Counted from the stretch's first letter, positions 20,387-30,266 are shown. The stretch is DNA of 64,000 bases from Desulfovibrio sp. X2 (GCF_000422205.1 NZ_ATHV01000021.1:22610-86609), one strand, 5' to 3'. A program made the numbers and translations. The notes: generated by a model from the letters alone, not told the origin.

Positions 20387-20770
20387 CTACTTGTCGAAAA
20401 TCTTCTGGATCTTCTGGCCCAGGGTCTCCGCCGTGAAGGGCTTCACGATGTAGTTGGAGACCTTGGCCTGCACCGCCTCGATGATGTTCTCCTGCTGCGC
20501 CTCGGCCGTGACCATGAGGAAGGGCAGGTCGCCGAACTCTTCGCTGGCGCGAACCTTGCGCAGGAGCTCGATGCCGGACATCTGGGGCATGTTCCAGTCG
20601 GAGACGATGAAGTCGATCTTGTCCTTGTTCAGGGTCTCCCAGGCCGTGGAGCCGTCGTCGGCTTCGACGATGTTCTGGAAACCGATCTGGCGCAGGATGT
20701 TGCGCACGATACGGCGCATGGTCGAGAAGTCGTCCACCACGAGAATGCGCATATTGTAGTTCATGGCCAT
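20387..20770 (-). CDS. cheY: Chemotaxis response regulator CheY
   Basis: Single-domain receiver of 127 aa that binds the flagellar switch when phosphorylated. The acidic pair is in LVVDDFSTMRRIVR, the phosphoacceptor in FIVSDWNMPQMSG (about residue 59), the Thr in LMVTAEAQ, and the Lys in YIVKPFTAETL. FSTMRRI and NYIVKPF are typical of CheY rather than output-domain regulators. GGGAG is 6 bases before the ATG at 20770. It lies between fliA and fliL in the flagellar operon. Confidence 0.95.
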   Translation of the reverse strand: MAMNYNMRILVVDDFSTMRRIVRNILRQIGFQNIVEADDGSTAWETLNKDKIDFIVSDWNMPQMSGIELLRKVRASEEFGDLPFLMVTAEAQQENIIEAVQAKVSNYIVKPFTAETLGQKIQKIFDK

Positions 20771-20785
20771 AGGCTCTCCCGTCGT

Positions 20786-21580
20786 TTACCTGAAGTCTCC
20801 CCCGTACTGCGTACGGAACAGCCCTCTCAGCTTGCTCAATGCCTGTGAATGCAGTTGCGAGACGCGTCCCTCGGTGATGTCCATGACCTCGGCCGTCTCG
20901 CGCATGTTCAGCTCCTCCCCGTAGTACAACGACAGGACGAGCTTCTCTCGCGGGGTCAATTCATCAATGAGCATGGCGATTTTGTCAACGATTTCCTGGA
21001 AGGCGGCCAGGTTGTAGGGATCGTTCTCGTGGCTCGCCTTCTTCATGCTAGCCAGGTTCTCGGACAGCGTCTCGAGGCTCACGCAGACCTGGTTCTGGAG
21101 CATCTCCAGGCTGTAGTCCACGTCCCGCTCGGTGAGGCCGGTCTCGCGGGCCAGCTCCTCCACCGAGGGCGTCCGCCCCGACTCGCCTTCCATGCGCCGC
21201 GAGGCCTCCTCGATGGTCCGCATCTTCTGGCGCAGGTTGCGCGAGAACCAGTCCATGCGCCGCAGATCGTCGAGCATGGCGCCCTTGATGCGGTTCTCGG
21301 CGTAGGTCTCGAACTTGATGCCGTGCGCGGGATCGAACTTCTTGAGCGCCTCGAGCAGCCCCATGGAGCCGGCGCTGATCAGCTCGGACAGCTCGATGCT
21401 CTTGGGCAGCTTGGCCTTCAGGCGCAGGCCGATGATCTTGATCTTGGGCGCGTAATGGCGAACGACCTCTTCCTTGTCCCTGGGGGGCAGGTCGTCGAAG
21501 GCGGCGTCGCCGTTTTCGAGCCTAAGCCACGGACTGTTCCTGGAAGAGGATCTTTTTCCAGAAGAATTTGATGTTTCCAT
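20786..21580 (-). CDS. fliA: Flagellar sigma factor sigma-28 (FliA)
   Basis: Directs RNA polymerase to late flagellar and chemotaxis promoters. Region 2 is seen in SAGSMGLLEALKKFDPAHG and TYAENRIKGAMLDDLRRMDW, region 3 in RTPSVEELARETGLTERDV, and region 4 in LTPREKLVLSLYYGEELNM with the helix-turn-helix ETAEVMDITEGRVSQLHSQA. 264 aa is normal. The first 59 bases of the gene overlap the 3' end of flhG, a common arrangement in polar-flagellate bacteria. Confidence 0.96.
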   Translation of the reverse strand: METSNSSGKRSSSRNSPWLRLENGDAAFDDLPPRDKEEVVRHYAPKIKIIGLRLKAKLPKSIELSELISAGSMGLLEALKKFDPAHGIKFETYAENRIKGAMLDDLRRMDWFSRNLRQKMRTIEEASRRMEGESGRTPSVEELARETGLTERDVDYSLEMLQNQVCVSLETLSENLASMKKASHENDPYNLAAFQEIVDKIAMLIDELTPREKLVLSLYYGEELNMRETAEVMDITEGRVSQLHSQALSKLRGLFRTQYGGDFR

Positions 21581-22406
21581 CGAGCCTTGTCGCTGGTTGC
21601 CATCTGTTCACCGCGCGGGCGATCTCTGCCATCTGCCTGGCCGCCGGACTGTCCGGCGTGCGTGTGCTGAACGGGATCTGGTCGATGACGGCGCGTCTGA
21701 CCTCGACGTCCATGGGCAGGTAGCCCACCATGTCCAGGGAGACGCCGTCAAGAAAGTGGTCGCAGGCCTTGTACAGCGTGGTGAAGACGTTCCTGGCCGT
21801 CCGCGCGTCCGGGACCATATTCACCAGAATCCTGAATTTGTCTATCCCGTGGCTGTTCTTGAGCACCTTGATGACCGCGTAGGCGTCGGTCAGGGAGGTC
21901 GGCTCCGGCGTGACCACCAGCAGGCGTTCCTGCACGGCCAAGTTGAAATAGAGCACGTTGTCGTTGATGCCCGCGCCGGTGTCCACGATCAGGTAGTCGA
22001 CCTGGTCTTCCAGGCCGTCCATGGCTTCCAGGAGCTCGAGCTTCTGGCCCGTGGACAGGGAGAGCATGTCGGCCACGCCCGAGGCCGCGGGCAGGATCGT
22101 GAAGCCGTATTCCGTGGGCAGCAGAATGTCCTCGATGGGCGTCTGCTCGTGGAAAAGATGGAAAAGGGTGTGCGTGGGCGCGAGCCCGAGGAGCACGTCC
22201 ACGTTGGCCAGGCCGAGGTCGGCGTCCAGAAGCACCACGCGGCGGCCCATGGCGGCCAGGCGGCAGGCCAGGTTGACCGAGACGTTGGTCTTGCCCACTC
22301 CTCCCTTGCCGGAGGTCACGGAGAGCACGAGAGGGTAGTTCGCCATCGACTTCGGGTCCTTCGCCCTGGAATTCTTGTCGGTCCGCATGGTGCGTGTCGT
22401 TTGCAT
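21522..22406 (-). CDS. flhG: Flagellar number regulator FlhG (MinD-like ATPase)
   Basis: MinD/ParA-type ATPase that limits flagellar number together with FlhF. The deviant Walker A TSGKGGVGKTNVSVNLA lies near residue 30, followed by LLDADLGLANVDVLLG and the later YLIVDTGAGIND Walker B region. A C-terminal amphipathic segment for membrane binding is plausible (NIKFFWKKILF). The ATG at 22406 is 15 bases after the flhF stop; ATGs at 22388 and 22346 are alternatives, the last giving a more typical short N-terminus. It follows flhF directly. Confidence 0.92.
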   Translation of the reverse strand: MQTTRTMRTDKNSRAKDPKSMANYPLVLSVTSGKGGVGKTNVSVNLACRLAAMGRRVVLLDADLGLANVDVLLGLAPTHTLFHLFHEQTPIEDILLPTEYGFTILPAASGVADMLSLSTGQKLELLEAMDGLEDQVDYLIVDTGAGINDNVLYFNLAVQERLLVVTPEPTSLTDAYAVIKVLKNSHGIDKFRILVNMVPDARTARNVFTTLYKACDHFLDGVSLDMVGYLPMDVEVRRAVIDQIPFSTRTPDSPAARQMAEIARAVNRWQPATRLDGNIKFFWKKILFQEQSVA

Positions 22407-22420
22407 GTCCGTATCGCGCC

Positions 22421-23560
22421 TCAGGCCGCCGCGGTGCGCGATGCGGGCTTGCGGGCGCCGCGTCGTGCGGGAGCGTGCGGAGCCTCGCTCCTGGCCGCGG
22501 GCAGCTCGTGCTTGAAGAGCAGCTTCCACAGCGCCATGCTCTCCGTGAGCGCCAGGGCGTCCTTGAGGCCCGGCCCCCTGACCAGGGCGCTGGCGGGCAG
22601 CCCCGTGTGCTCGGCGGCGTTGACCATGGAACCGAAAGTACAGGCTTCGTCGAGCTTCGTCCAGATGAGGGAGACGGTTTTCGCCGTCTTGTAGGTGTCC
22701 AGGAAGATGCGCATCTGCGCGGGCGCGTAGTGCGGCGAGAGCAGCAGGTGCACGGCGAGCTCGGAAAGGTTCGAGAGCCCGAGCACGGCCAGGGAGTCGG
22801 AGAGGCGCTCGCCGCGCGGCAGGCTCGGCAGGTCCATGAACACGCGGTCGAAGCGCGTGAACTCGCCGAGCAGGCTCTGCACGTCGTCGCGGCCGTGCAC
22901 CTCGCGGTAGGCCATGCCGGAGAGCTGCGCGTAGTGTTTGAGCAGAAGGCGGCCCTTGCCGCGGTCGCAGTCGGCGTTGACCAGGCAGATGCCCGCCTTG
23001 GGGGTGGCCTTCTGGCAGGCCAGGGCCATGCGCACGAGCTGGGTGGTCTTGCCAACGCCGCTCGGGCCGGACAGGGCCTGGATCTTCTGCGGATAGGCGC
23101 CGGGCGTCAGCGGTCTGACGCCGACGACCTCGCCCAGCGATTGCAGCAGGGAGGCATGACGATCGCGGGAGAGTCGCGCGAAGAGGCGGATGATCACCTG
23201 CCGCTCCACGCCGTCCTCCTCCAGGAAGCGCAGGCCCTGCTGCTGCCTGGGGGAGAGCAGGGAGAGGTCCATGCGGTCGCCGGCCAGGCCGAGAAGCACG
23301 TCTTTTATCTGGCTCCACTCGCGCTTGAGGCTCATGACGTCCTCCGCTTCCGACGCCGGGGAGCCCCCGGCGAGGCTTTGCGTGGCGGACGGCGCGTCCT
23401 GTCCGGCATCCTGCTCCACCGCGGCCATGACCTCGCAGAAACAGATGCCGTTCTCGCGCCTGCTCTGCGTGGAGAGGATGATCGCTTCGGGGCCGAGCTC
23501 GCGCTTGACCTGTTCCAGGACCGCCTTCGTGTTCTTTCCGCGAAAGGTCTTAACCCGCAT
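22421..23560 (-). CDS. flhF: Flagellar biosynthesis GTPase FlhF
   Basis: SRP-type GTPase that places the polar flagellum. The N-terminus MRVKTFRGKNTKAVLEQVKRELGPEAIIL is shortened here in citation to its hallmark: MRVKTFRG and GPEAIILST. The central NG domain has the P-loop SGPSGVGKTTQLVR near residue 165 and the DCDRGKGR, MDLPSLPRGE and WTKLDEACTFGS motifs. 379 aa is typical. The DTxG-like box is changed to MDLPSL, as often in FlhF. Its start overlaps the flhA end by 11 bases. Confidence 0.93.
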   Translation of the reverse strand: MRVKTFRGKNTKAVLEQVKRELGPEAIILSTQSRRENGICFCEVMAAVEQDAGQDAPSATQSLAGGSPASEAEDVMSLKREWSQIKDVLLGLAGDRMDLSLLSPRQQQGLRFLEEDGVERQVIIRLFARLSRDRHASLLQSLGEVVGVRPLTPGAYPQKIQALSGPSGVGKTTQLVRMALACQKATPKAGICLVNADCDRGKGRLLLKHYAQLSGMAYREVHGRDDVQSLLGEFTRFDRVFMDLPSLPRGERLSDSLAVLGLSNLSELAVHLLLSPHYAPAQMRIFLDTYKTAKTVSLIWTKLDEACTFGSMVNAAEHTGLPASALVRGPGLKDALALTESMALWKLLFKHELPAARSEAPHAPARRGARKPASRTAAA

Positions 23561-25655
23561 TGTTCAGATCCACCACGGCCAGGGTTTGCAGTCGGATTTC
23601 CGCCGGGATCTCGGCCTGGGAGACCACGGGCAGCGTCGGGATGAATCTAAGCACAATCTGGGCCAAGTGAGGCCTGATTACGGGTGAGGTCAGCAGGACC
23701 GGCTGGCCGTCGTGGACCAGCGCCGCTTCCGTGACGCGGTTGATGGCCTGAATGATCTGCTGCGCCTTGAAGGGGTCGAGCGCCAGGTAGGCGCCCTGGT
23801 CGGTCTGGCGCAGCGATTCCTGCAGGAGCCGCTCGATGCCCTGGTCCAGGGTCAGGATGGGCAGGGTGCCGTCCTTGGCCTGGTACTGCTTGACGATGGT
23901 GCGGCCCATGCGCGAGCGCACGTACTCGGTGAGCTGGTCCGGGTCCTTGATGCCCGGGCCGTAGTCGGCGAGGGCTTCGACGATGGTCAGGAGATCGCGT
24001 ATGGAGATGTTCTCCTTGACCAGGTTCTGCAGGACCTTCTGCACGGTGCCCAGGTGCATGATGTTCGGGATGAGGTCGTCCACGGCCTTGGGCGCGCGCT
24101 TGTGCAGGTTGTCGAGCAGCGCCTGGACCTCCTGGCGGCCGAGGAACTCGTGCAGGTTGCGCTTGAAGACCTCGGTAAGGTGCGTGGCGATGACCGTTGA
24201 AGGATCGACCACGGTGTAGCCGGCGAGCATGGCCTCTTCCTTCTGGCTGTCGGGGATCCACAGCGCCGGAAGGTTGAAGGCCGGCTCGCGGGTCTCCACG
24301 CCCTTGATGCGGTGCTTCACGTCGCCCGGGTCCATGGCCAGCAGGTGATCCACCAGGATCTCCGCCGTGGCCAGTTCGTTGCCCTTGATGAGCACGGAGT
24401 ACTGGCCCGGGTTCAGCTGCAGGTTGTCGCGCAGGTGCAGCGACGGAACGATGACGCCCATGTCCAGGGCGAACTGGCGGCGGATGGAGCGGATGCGCGC
24501 CAGCAGGTTGCCGTTCTGCTCCTCGTCCACGAGCGGGATGAGGCCGTAGCCCACCTCGAGTTCCAGGGCGTCCAGGGGCAGGAGCGCCTGGACCTCCTCG
24601 GGAGTGTCCAGGGCCGGAGCTTCCTTCTTTTTGTCCTTGGAGTCGGTATCCATCTCCGCGACGTTCTTGGCGGCCACCTTGGAGACGAAGAAGACCAGGC
24701 CCGCCAGTCCCAGGAAGGGAATGGTGGGCATGCCGGGCACGATGCCGAAGATGACCAGGATGACGGATACGAGGCGCAGGGCGCGCGGATGCATGGTGAA
24801 CTGACCGATGAATTCCTCGCCCATCTTCGCCTCCGCCGCGGCGCGGGAGACGATGATGCCCGCCGAGGTGGCGATGATGATGCTCGGGATGGTGGCCACC
24901 AGACCGTCGCCGATGGTCAGCAGGGTGTAGGTCTTGGCCGCGTCCATCCAGTTCATGCCCTTCATGACGATGCCGATGAAGAGCCCGCCGACGATGTTCA
25001 CGCCGGTGATCATGATGCCCGCCTTGACGTCGCCCTGGACGAACTTGGAGGCACCGTCCATGGCTCCGTAGAAGTCGGCCTCCTTGCGCACGGTCTCGCG
25101 GCGGCGGGTGGCCTCCTTCTCGTCGAGGAGCCCGGCGTTCAGGTCGGCCTCGATGGCCATCTGCTTGCCGGGCATGGCGTCCAGGGTGAAGCGGGCCGCG
25201 ACTTCCGCGATACGCGTGGTGCCCGCGGTGATGACCACCTTGTTCAGGATGAACAGGATCAGGAAGATGACGATGCCGATGAGGTAGTTGCCGCCGACCA
25301 CGAACTCGCCGAAGGACTGGATGACCGAGCCCGCAGCGTCCGGGCCCTCGTTGCCGTGCAGCAGGATGAGACGCGTGGTGGCCACGTTCAGACCCAGGCG
25401 GAGCATGGTGGTGACCAGGAGGACCGAAGGAAAGATGGAGAATTCCATGGGGGAATTCATGAACATGGTCGTGACCAGGACGACCAGGGAGATGGAGATG
25501 GAGATGGTGAGCATGAAATCGAGCAGGATCGAGGGAACCGGCACGAGCATGATGAACAGGATGAGCATCACGCCCGCGGCGAGCATGATGTCGCCCTGCT
25601 TGGCGAACTTCTGGTAGTCGATGTTCATTCCCGCGAACTTGTCCGATGAAGCCAT
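23550..25655 (-). CDS. flhA: Flagellar export protein FlhA
   Basis: Core ion-conducting and substrate-docking component of the flagellar type III export gate. The N-terminal half has eight predicted membrane helices, starting at LAAGVMLILFIMLVPVP. The FHIPEP-type signature reads RIAEVAARFTLDAMPGKQMA near residue 150, followed by EADLNAGLLDEKEA. The C-terminal half is the cytoplasmic ring domain. 701 aa is the normal length. The ATG at 25655 follows GGAAGGA. Downstream flhF overlaps by 11 bases. Confidence 0.97.
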   Translation of the reverse strand: MASSDKFAGMNIDYQKFAKQGDIMLAAGVMLILFIMLVPVPSILLDFMLTISISISLVVLVTTMFMNSPMEFSIFPSVLLVTTMLRLGLNVATTRLILLHGNEGPDAAGSVIQSFGEFVVGGNYLIGIVIFLILFILNKVVITAGTTRIAEVAARFTLDAMPGKQMAIEADLNAGLLDEKEATRRRETVRKEADFYGAMDGASKFVQGDVKAGIMITGVNIVGGLFIGIVMKGMNWMDAAKTYTLLTIGDGLVATIPSIIIATSAGIIVSRAAAEAKMGEEFIGQFTMHPRALRLVSVILVIFGIVPGMPTIPFLGLAGLVFFVSKVAAKNVAEMDTDSKDKKKEAPALDTPEEVQALLPLDALELEVGYGLIPLVDEEQNGNLLARIRSIRRQFALDMGVIVPSLHLRDNLQLNPGQYSVLIKGNELATAEILVDHLLAMDPGDVKHRIKGVETREPAFNLPALWIPDSQKEEAMLAGYTVVDPSTVIATHLTEVFKRNLHEFLGRQEVQALLDNLHKRAPKAVDDLIPNIMHLGTVQKVLQNLVKENISIRDLLTIVEALADYGPGIKDPDQLTEYVRSRMGRTIVKQYQAKDGTLPILTLDQGIERLLQESLRQTDQGAYLALDPFKAQQIIQAINRVTEAALVHDGQPVLLTSPVIRPHLAQIVLRFIPTLPVVSQAEIPAEIRLQTLAVVDLNNAG

Positions 25656-25697
25656 TTTTCCGACATCCTTCCTGTTCGTATTCCGTCGCGTCCGGAA

Positions 25698-26762
25698 TTA
25701 GCCGCCGCGCTTGACCCGCCTGATCTGGGCCAGGATCGCGGCCACGGCCTGGTACATCTCTTCGGGGATCATTTCCCCGAGTTCCACCTGCTTATACAAT
25801 GCCCGTGCCAGAGGCCGGTTCTCGCGGATGGGCACGCCGTGCTCGCGGGCCACCTCCTTGATCTTCTCGGCCAGGTGGTCCACGCCCTTGGCCACCACCA
25901 CCGGGGCGGGAGCCGTCATGGCGTCGTACTGGAGCGCCACGGCGAAGTGGGTGGGGTTGGTGATGACCACGTCCGCCTTGGGCACCTTCTCGAGCATGCG
26001 CTGGGCCATGGACTCCAGCATCTTGCGGCGCTGCTTCTGCTTGACGACCGGGTCGCCTTCCATCTGCTTGCGCTCGTCCTTGACCTCCTGCTTGGTCATC
26101 TTGAGCTGTTCCTTGTAGTTCCAGCGCTGGTAGATGAGGTCGATGACGCCGATGATGAGCATGGGCAGCATCGCGTAGGTGAACATCTTGTAGAGCAGCT
26201 GCAGGATGTAGGCGGCGATGGCCGAGGGGCTGGCGTAGAAGAGCGGCAGGAGGTTCGGGGCCTCGTGCTTGAGCACGAAGTAGGGCGCCAGGGCCACGGC
26301 CACGGCCTGCAGCAGGCTTCTCCCCAGGTTCACGAAGGTCTGGGGGGAGAGCATCATTTTATTGAGCCCGGAGGCGATGTCCAGGAACTTGAACTTGAAC
26401 TCGAGGACCTTGGGCGACCACAACTTGCCCACCTGAAGCCGCATGGTGAGATAGGCCACGAACGCGAGAAGGAAGAAAATCGGCAGAAGGATCACGGCCA
26501 GGCGGACGGAGACCATGACGAAGATGGAATAGACGGACTGCTCGGTGAGCTGCTTGAGGAGCCCCTCCTGGAAGAACCAGCGGTAGAGGTTCATGATCTC
26601 CTTGCCCATGTGCTGCAAGAGAAAGTAGCAGCCCACGGTGGCGGCAAGCATGAGGATGCTTTTGCTGAACTCCTGGCTTTTTGCGACCGATCCGTCATCG
26701 CGGGCTTTCTTGACCCGCTTTGCGGTCGCGTCTTCTGTTCTGCTCGGGTCTTTCTGGGCCAT
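25698..26762 (-). CDS. flhB: Flagellar export switch protein FlhB
   Basis: Membrane protein that switches export specificity from hook to filament subunits. Four TM helices lie between about residues 30 and 215. The cytoplasmic domain contains the autocleavage motif VVITNPTHFAVALQYD near residue 265, cut between Asn and Pro in the family. The N-terminus DPSRTEDATAKRVKKARDDG is typical (cited here to 20 residues). 354 aa is normal. It lies between fliR and flhA with short gaps. Confidence 0.97.
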   Translation of the reverse strand: MAQKDPSRTEDATAKRVKKARDDGSVAKSQEFSKSILMLAATVGCYFLLQHMGKEIMNLYRWFFQEGLLKQLTEQSVYSIFVMVSVRLAVILLPIFFLLAFVAYLTMRLQVGKLWSPKVLEFKFKFLDIASGLNKMMLSPQTFVNLGRSLLQAVAVALAPYFVLKHEAPNLLPLFYASPSAIAAYILQLLYKMFTYAMLPMLIIGVIDLIYQRWNYKEQLKMTKQEVKDERKQMEGDPVVKQKQRRKMLESMAQRMLEKVPKADVVITNPTHFAVALQYDAMTAPAPVVVAKGVDHLAEKIKEVAREHGVPIRENRPLARALYKQVELGEMIPEEMYQAVAAILAQIRRVKRGG

Positions 26763-26771
26763 CGCCGCCGC

Positions 26772-27566
26772 CTAGTGGACGTTCAATCCTGCGGCCATGC
26801 GCAGGATCACGTCCATGCTCGTGTTGATGCCGGCGATGAATTCTCCCACGTAGCGCGAGAGGTAGGTGAAGGTGAAGCCGAGGAAGAGGAAGCCCACGCC
26901 GATCTTCACCGGGAAGCCGAAGGACAGAAGGTTCATCTGCGGGGCCACGCGCGAGATGAGCGCCAGGGAGACGTCGATGAGGAGCATGGCCACCATGACC
27001 GGCGCGGCCACCTTGATGCCCATGACGAAGATGCTGCCCGCAAGATCCACGACCCGGTAGCCGAGGCGGCCGGACATGATGAGCCCGCCGGGCGGAATGA
27101 GCTGGAAGCTCTGCGCCAGGCCGGAGAGCAGGTAGAGGTGGCCGTCCAGGGTCAGGAAGGTCATCAGGCTCACCATGTACAGGAAGTGCGAGGTCACGGG
27201 CTCCTGCTGGCCGGACATGGGGTCGACCGCGGTGACCATGGTGAAGCCCATCTGGAAGCCGATGATGGCGCCGCCCATCTGGATGGCGGCGAACATGAAC
27301 TGGACCACGAGGCCGAGGAGCATGCCGAGCACCAGCTCGCCGACGAGCATGAGCATGATCGCCCAGATGTCGGCCGGCATGGCCTGGCCGGGAAAGCTCA
27401 ACTGCGGCCACAGCGCCAGCGTCAGGGCCATGCACAGCGCGGCCTTGACCGTCACGGGGATGCTCTGCCCGCCGAAGAAGGGGAGCAGGAAGACCACGAG
27501 GCTCACACGCATGAAGGTCAGCAGGAAGCTGAAGACGGTGGCGGGGTTGAAGTTGAAGATGTCCAT
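26772..27566 (-). CDS. fliR: Flagellar export protein FliR
   Basis: Integral membrane component of the export gate, forming a complex with FliP and FliQ. The protein is almost entirely hydrophobic, with about six to eight helices. Family features include FMRVSLVVFLLPFFGG near the start, FQMGFTMVTAVDP, and SRVAPQMNLLSFGFPVKIG. The ATG at 27566 gives 264 aa, the usual length, and begins with the family-like MDIFNFNP; the frame is open to 27650, adding an Arg-rich 28 residues without similarity. No strong Shine-Dalgarno is seen. It is the first gene of this flagellar run. Confidence 0.93.
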   Translation of the reverse strand: MDIFNFNPATVFSFLLTFMRVSLVVFLLPFFGGQSIPVTVKAALCMALTLALWPQLSFPGQAMPADIWAIMLMLVGELVLGMLLGLVVQFMFAAIQMGGAIIGFQMGFTMVTAVDPMSGQQEPVTSHFLYMVSLMTFLTLDGHLYLLSGLAQSFQLIPPGGLIMSGRLGYRVVDLAGSIFVMGIKVAAPVMVAMLLIDVSLALISRVAPQMNLLSFGFPVKIGVGFLFLGFTFTYLSRYVGEFIAGINTSMDVILRMAAGLNVH

Positions 27567-27773
27567 CGCGCGACTGTCGAGCAAGAAGCGGACCACGCGT
27601 GTGAAGCCTCGGGCGCGGCCTGCCCCGGCTTCGCGCAACGGCGGAAACATGCGGTCTTCGGGGGCGGCTCGCGGCCGTGGCGTACTTCAGGCGGCACTTC
27701 TCCCGCGTCCTGGCGGCGGCCGCTCCGTCAAGGATTTGGCCGGGCGGGAGCGCCCGCGCCGAGGGCGGGCGCC

Positions 27774-27813
27774 AAAAAACGAACTCCCCTCCGGCCGGGC
27801 GGGAGGGGAGTCG
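27774..27813 (-). terminator. Terminator of the M23 peptidase gene
   Basis: A 10-bp stem (ACTCCCCTCC at 27783-27792 with its complement at 27802-27811) is followed on the - strand by six Ts (27779-27774). It lies 50 bases after the peptidase stop and before fliR, insulating the flagellar operon. The rest of the gap up to fliR is very GC-rich, with no clear promoter. Confidence 0.85.
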
Positions 27814-27861
27814 AAAGGCTTACGCGGGCGCAGTGCCCGGCGGGCCGCATGGGGGCCCGGG

Positions 27862-28767
27862 TCAGTTCAGGATGTAGCGCATGGGGTTGACCGGCACGCC
27901 GTTCAGCCGCACCTCGTAGTGCAGATGCGGGCCGGTACTGCGGCCTGAGGTGCCCGCGTAGCCGATCAGCTCGCCGCGGCTGACTGTCTGCCCTGGTTTG
28001 ATGGCCAGGCGGTGCAGGTGGCCGTATTTGGTGCTGAGGCCGGCGCCGTGCTCCAGGGTGATGGACAGGCCGTAGCCGGAATCGCGGCCCGCGAAGGCGA
28101 CCTTGCCCTTGGCCGGGGCGTAGATCGGCGAGCCCATGGGGCAGGAGATGTCCAGGCCCTTGTGGAACTCGCGCGTGCCCGTGAAGGGCGAGGTGCGGTA
28201 GCCGAAGGGCGAGGTTATCCAGCCCTCCACGGGCCAGATGGACGGCGTGGAGGCCAGGCTTTCGCGGTTCTTGCGGATGTCCTGCATGAGCTCCTGCTGG
28301 CGGACCTCCTCGAGGCGGGTGTCCGTGGAGAGCTGGTGCAGGTAGCTGTGCATCTTGCGGGCGAGCAGTTCCTGGCGGTAGAGCGTCAGGTAGTTCTTGG
28401 AGAAGGTGTTGGTCTCGGGACCGCCGAGCGCGGCCACGGCCTGCGGCTGGTTCGGATCGGTGTTCATCATGACCCTGAGCTTGGCGTCGAAGGTCCGGAT
28501 GCGGCCGAGGTCCTTCTCGATGTTCTTGATCTTGGAGGCCAGGGAGAGCAGCTGGGTCTTCTGCTCGTGCACGGTCTTCTCGGAGTCGAGAAGGTTGCTC
28601 TCAAGGGAGGAATACTGGCTGTAGTACTGCCAGAGGAAAACGTTGCCCGCGGCCAGGGCGACGACAAAAAAAAGCAGCGCCACGACCATCCAGGCGCTGC
28701 AGCGAAGTTTCCGGCACTGGCCTACGCCATCACGGAAAATGACAACCTGATATTTTTTTGAAAGCAT
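27862..28767 (-). CDS. M23-family murein endopeptidase, membrane-anchored
   Basis: Periplasmic peptidoglycan DD-endopeptidase tethered to the inner membrane. A TM helix lies near residues 27-48 ([21 protein letters not shown] cited in part), followed by a coiled coil of about 80 residues. The C-terminal LytM domain has the zinc ligands in [12 protein letters not shown] and [10 protein letters not shown], with YGHLHRLA between them. About 301 aa. The second ATG (28767) is better spaced from AAGGAG than the first (28770). It ends in a strong terminator and starts 78 bases after the TtcA-like gene. Confidence 0.92.
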   Translation of the reverse strand: MLSKKYQVVIFRDGVGQCRKLRCSAWMVVALLFFVVALAAGNVFLWQYYSQYSSLESNLLDSEKTVHEQKTQLLSLASKIKNIEKDLGRIRTFDAKLRVMMNTDPNQPQAVAALGGPETNTFSKNYLTLYRQELLARKMHSYLHQLSTDTRLEEVRQQELMQDIRKNRESLASTPSIWPVEGWITSPFGYRTSPFTGTREFHKGLDISCPMGSPIYAPAKGKVAFAGRDSGYGLSITLEHGAGLSTKYGHLHRLAIKPGQTVSRGELIGYAGTSGRSTGPHLHYEVRLNGVPVNPMRYILN

Positions 28768-28845
28768 CATGGCTCCTTGGTAGTCGCCAACCCTGCCCGA
28801 GGGGCGGGGGCCGGACGCATTCGCCGGGGCCTCGTCACGACTTGT

Positions 28846-29592
28846 TTAGAGGATCAAACGGTCCGAGTCAAGCTGCCAGCGGGTGACCGCCCGGAAGACG
28901 TTCTCCCAGGTTTTGCGCTCGACGAACGTCTCGTGCAGGCGCTGCTCCACGGCGGCCCGCTCGCTGCTGCCCGAGGACGGGCAGGGGTTCTTGACCACGG
29001 GAAGGTCCCAGGCCCTGGCCGCCTTGATGACCTCCTTCTTGTGCAGGAGCAGCATGGGGCGGATGAGCGTCAGCTCCCCGCCGAAGTATTCGGACCGCCC
29101 GGACATGCCCTTCATGGTCGCCGTCTTGGTCATGTTCATGAACAGCGTGGCCACCAGGTCGTCGCCCGTGTGGCCGAAGGCGAGATGGCTCAAGCGGTAG
29201 GTCTTGCAGAGCTCGAAGAGCTTCTTGCGCCTGAACCAGGCGCAGTAGAAGCAGGGCGACTTCTTGCGGTTCTTCTCGGAATGCGCCTCCGGGCCGATGT
29301 TCATGACCTCGAAGTGCGCGGCCAGCCCGTTCGCGGCGCACCACTGCGCGATGGGGGCGTGGCAGGCCGTGTCGAAGCCCGGGTTGACGTGCAGGACCAT
29401 GAGCTCGAAGGAGAAGGGGACGATCTGGCGGCGCAGGAGCAGGAGCTTGGTCATGAGCATGGAGTCCACGCCCCCGGACAGGGCTATGCCCAGGCGCGCG
29501 CCCTCCCTGAGTTGGCCGGTCTCCTTCATGAACAGGCCGGTCCTGCCCAGGCAATGCTTCTGCACGTAGTTGAGTCTGCCGATGGTTCCCAT
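28846..29592 (-). CDS. TtcA-like tRNA 2-thiocytidine synthetase
   Basis: Adenylating thiolase of the PP-loop family, likely for 2-thiocytidine at tRNA position 32. The PP-loop is [13 protein letters not shown] near residue 38. The Cys pair [13 protein letters not shown] near residue 113 and the third Cys in NPCPSSGSS match the [4Fe-4S] ligands of Ttc[19 protein letters not shown] is also typical. 248 aa is shorter than E. coli TtcA (about 311), as in the small anaerobe forms. GGAGG is 8 bases before the ATG. A TilS-type enzyme would lack the cysteines. Confidence 0.85.
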   Translation of the reverse strand: MGTIGRLNYVQKHCLGRTGLFMKETGQLREGARLGIALSGGVDSMLMTKLLLLRRQIVPFSFELMVLHVNPGFDTACHAPIAQWCAANGLAAHFEVMNIGPEAHSEKNRKKSPCFYCAWFRRKKLFELCKTYRLSHLAFGHTGDDLVATLFMNMTKTATMKGMSGRSEYFGGELTLIRPMLLLHKKEVIKAARAWDLPVVKNPCPSSGSSERAAVEQRLHETFVERKTWENVFRAVTRWQLDSDRLIL

Positions 29593-30036
29593 GCTCTTCG
29601 CCTCCGCGGACGCTTGCGCGCTTCTCCGTCTCCCGTCTCGGGCGGCCGATGCTTCTGCCTCTATGCTTCAGTCGCTGGTGTTTTCGCCCAAGGGGCCGCC
29701 GTCGGTGCGGACGGAAGACAGCCTTGGGGAGCGCAGGGAGGATCGGGTGCGGACGATTCGGATTCGAGGCGGCTTGTAGCCGGAAAGAGAGGCAGGGGCA
29801 AGTCCGGCGGCTTCGCCGCGCGCGGCGGGCTTTTCCGTGCCTCGGGACGGAACCGCCTGGCCCGGGATGCCTGCTGCCCAGGGTGTGCGGGTGCCCTTGA
29901 CCGCAGGTGGGGGGATCACGTAGGAGTAACCGCTTTCGCCGGAAGAATCGAACGAACGGTCTTTCGGAAAAATGAGGGAGAGCCCCTTGCCAGGGGGATT
30001 CTCCACGTTATTTTCTGTTTCCCAAGGAGTACCCAC
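29593..30036. other. Intergenic region upstream of rpoZ
   Basis: Divergent 444-base gap between the TtcA-like gene (-) and rpoZ (+). No convincing gene is seen; the open frames lack homology and codon structure. A 14-bp self-complementary GC block lies at 29814-29827 followed by CTTTTCC, possibly a hairpin. A weak promoter for rpoZ may be TTGCCA (29987-29992) and TATTTT (30009-30014), 16 bases apart. Confidence 0.5.
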
Positions 30037-30264
30037 ATGGCGCGTATCACCGTCGAAGATTGCCTCGAGCGGGTGGACAACCGTTTCCTCATCACCCAGA
30101 TGGCCATCAAGCGGGTCAAGAACTACCGGGAGGGCTACAGCCCCCTGGTCGAAACCAAGAACAAGGAAGTCGTGGCCGCACTGCGCGAGATCGCGGCAGC
30201 CAAGGTCCTCCCTGCCGACAGCATTCCCGAGGCAGGCATCTTCCTTGAGGAGCAGAAGCAGTAG
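30037..30264 (+). CDS. rpoZ: RNA polymerase omega subunit
   Basis: Small RNA polymerase subunit that helps fold beta-prime. 75 aa. The signature [17 protein letters not shown] is typical, followed by the conserved [12 protein letters not shown] helix and the [14 protein letters not shown] segment. AAGGAG lies 7 bases before the ATG. dnaJ starts 2 bases after its stop, so the two form an operon with moaC. Confidence 0.93.
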   Translation: MARITVEDCLERVDNRFLITQMAIKRVKNYREGYSPLVETKNKEVVAALREIAAAKVLPADSIPEAGIFLEEQKQ

Positions 30265-30266
30265 GC

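Noticed and set aside
29668..30036. A 122-codon - strand frame upstream of rpoZ
   Set aside because: No ribosome site, low-complexity Pro/Ser/Arg composition and no similarity; treated as intergenic.
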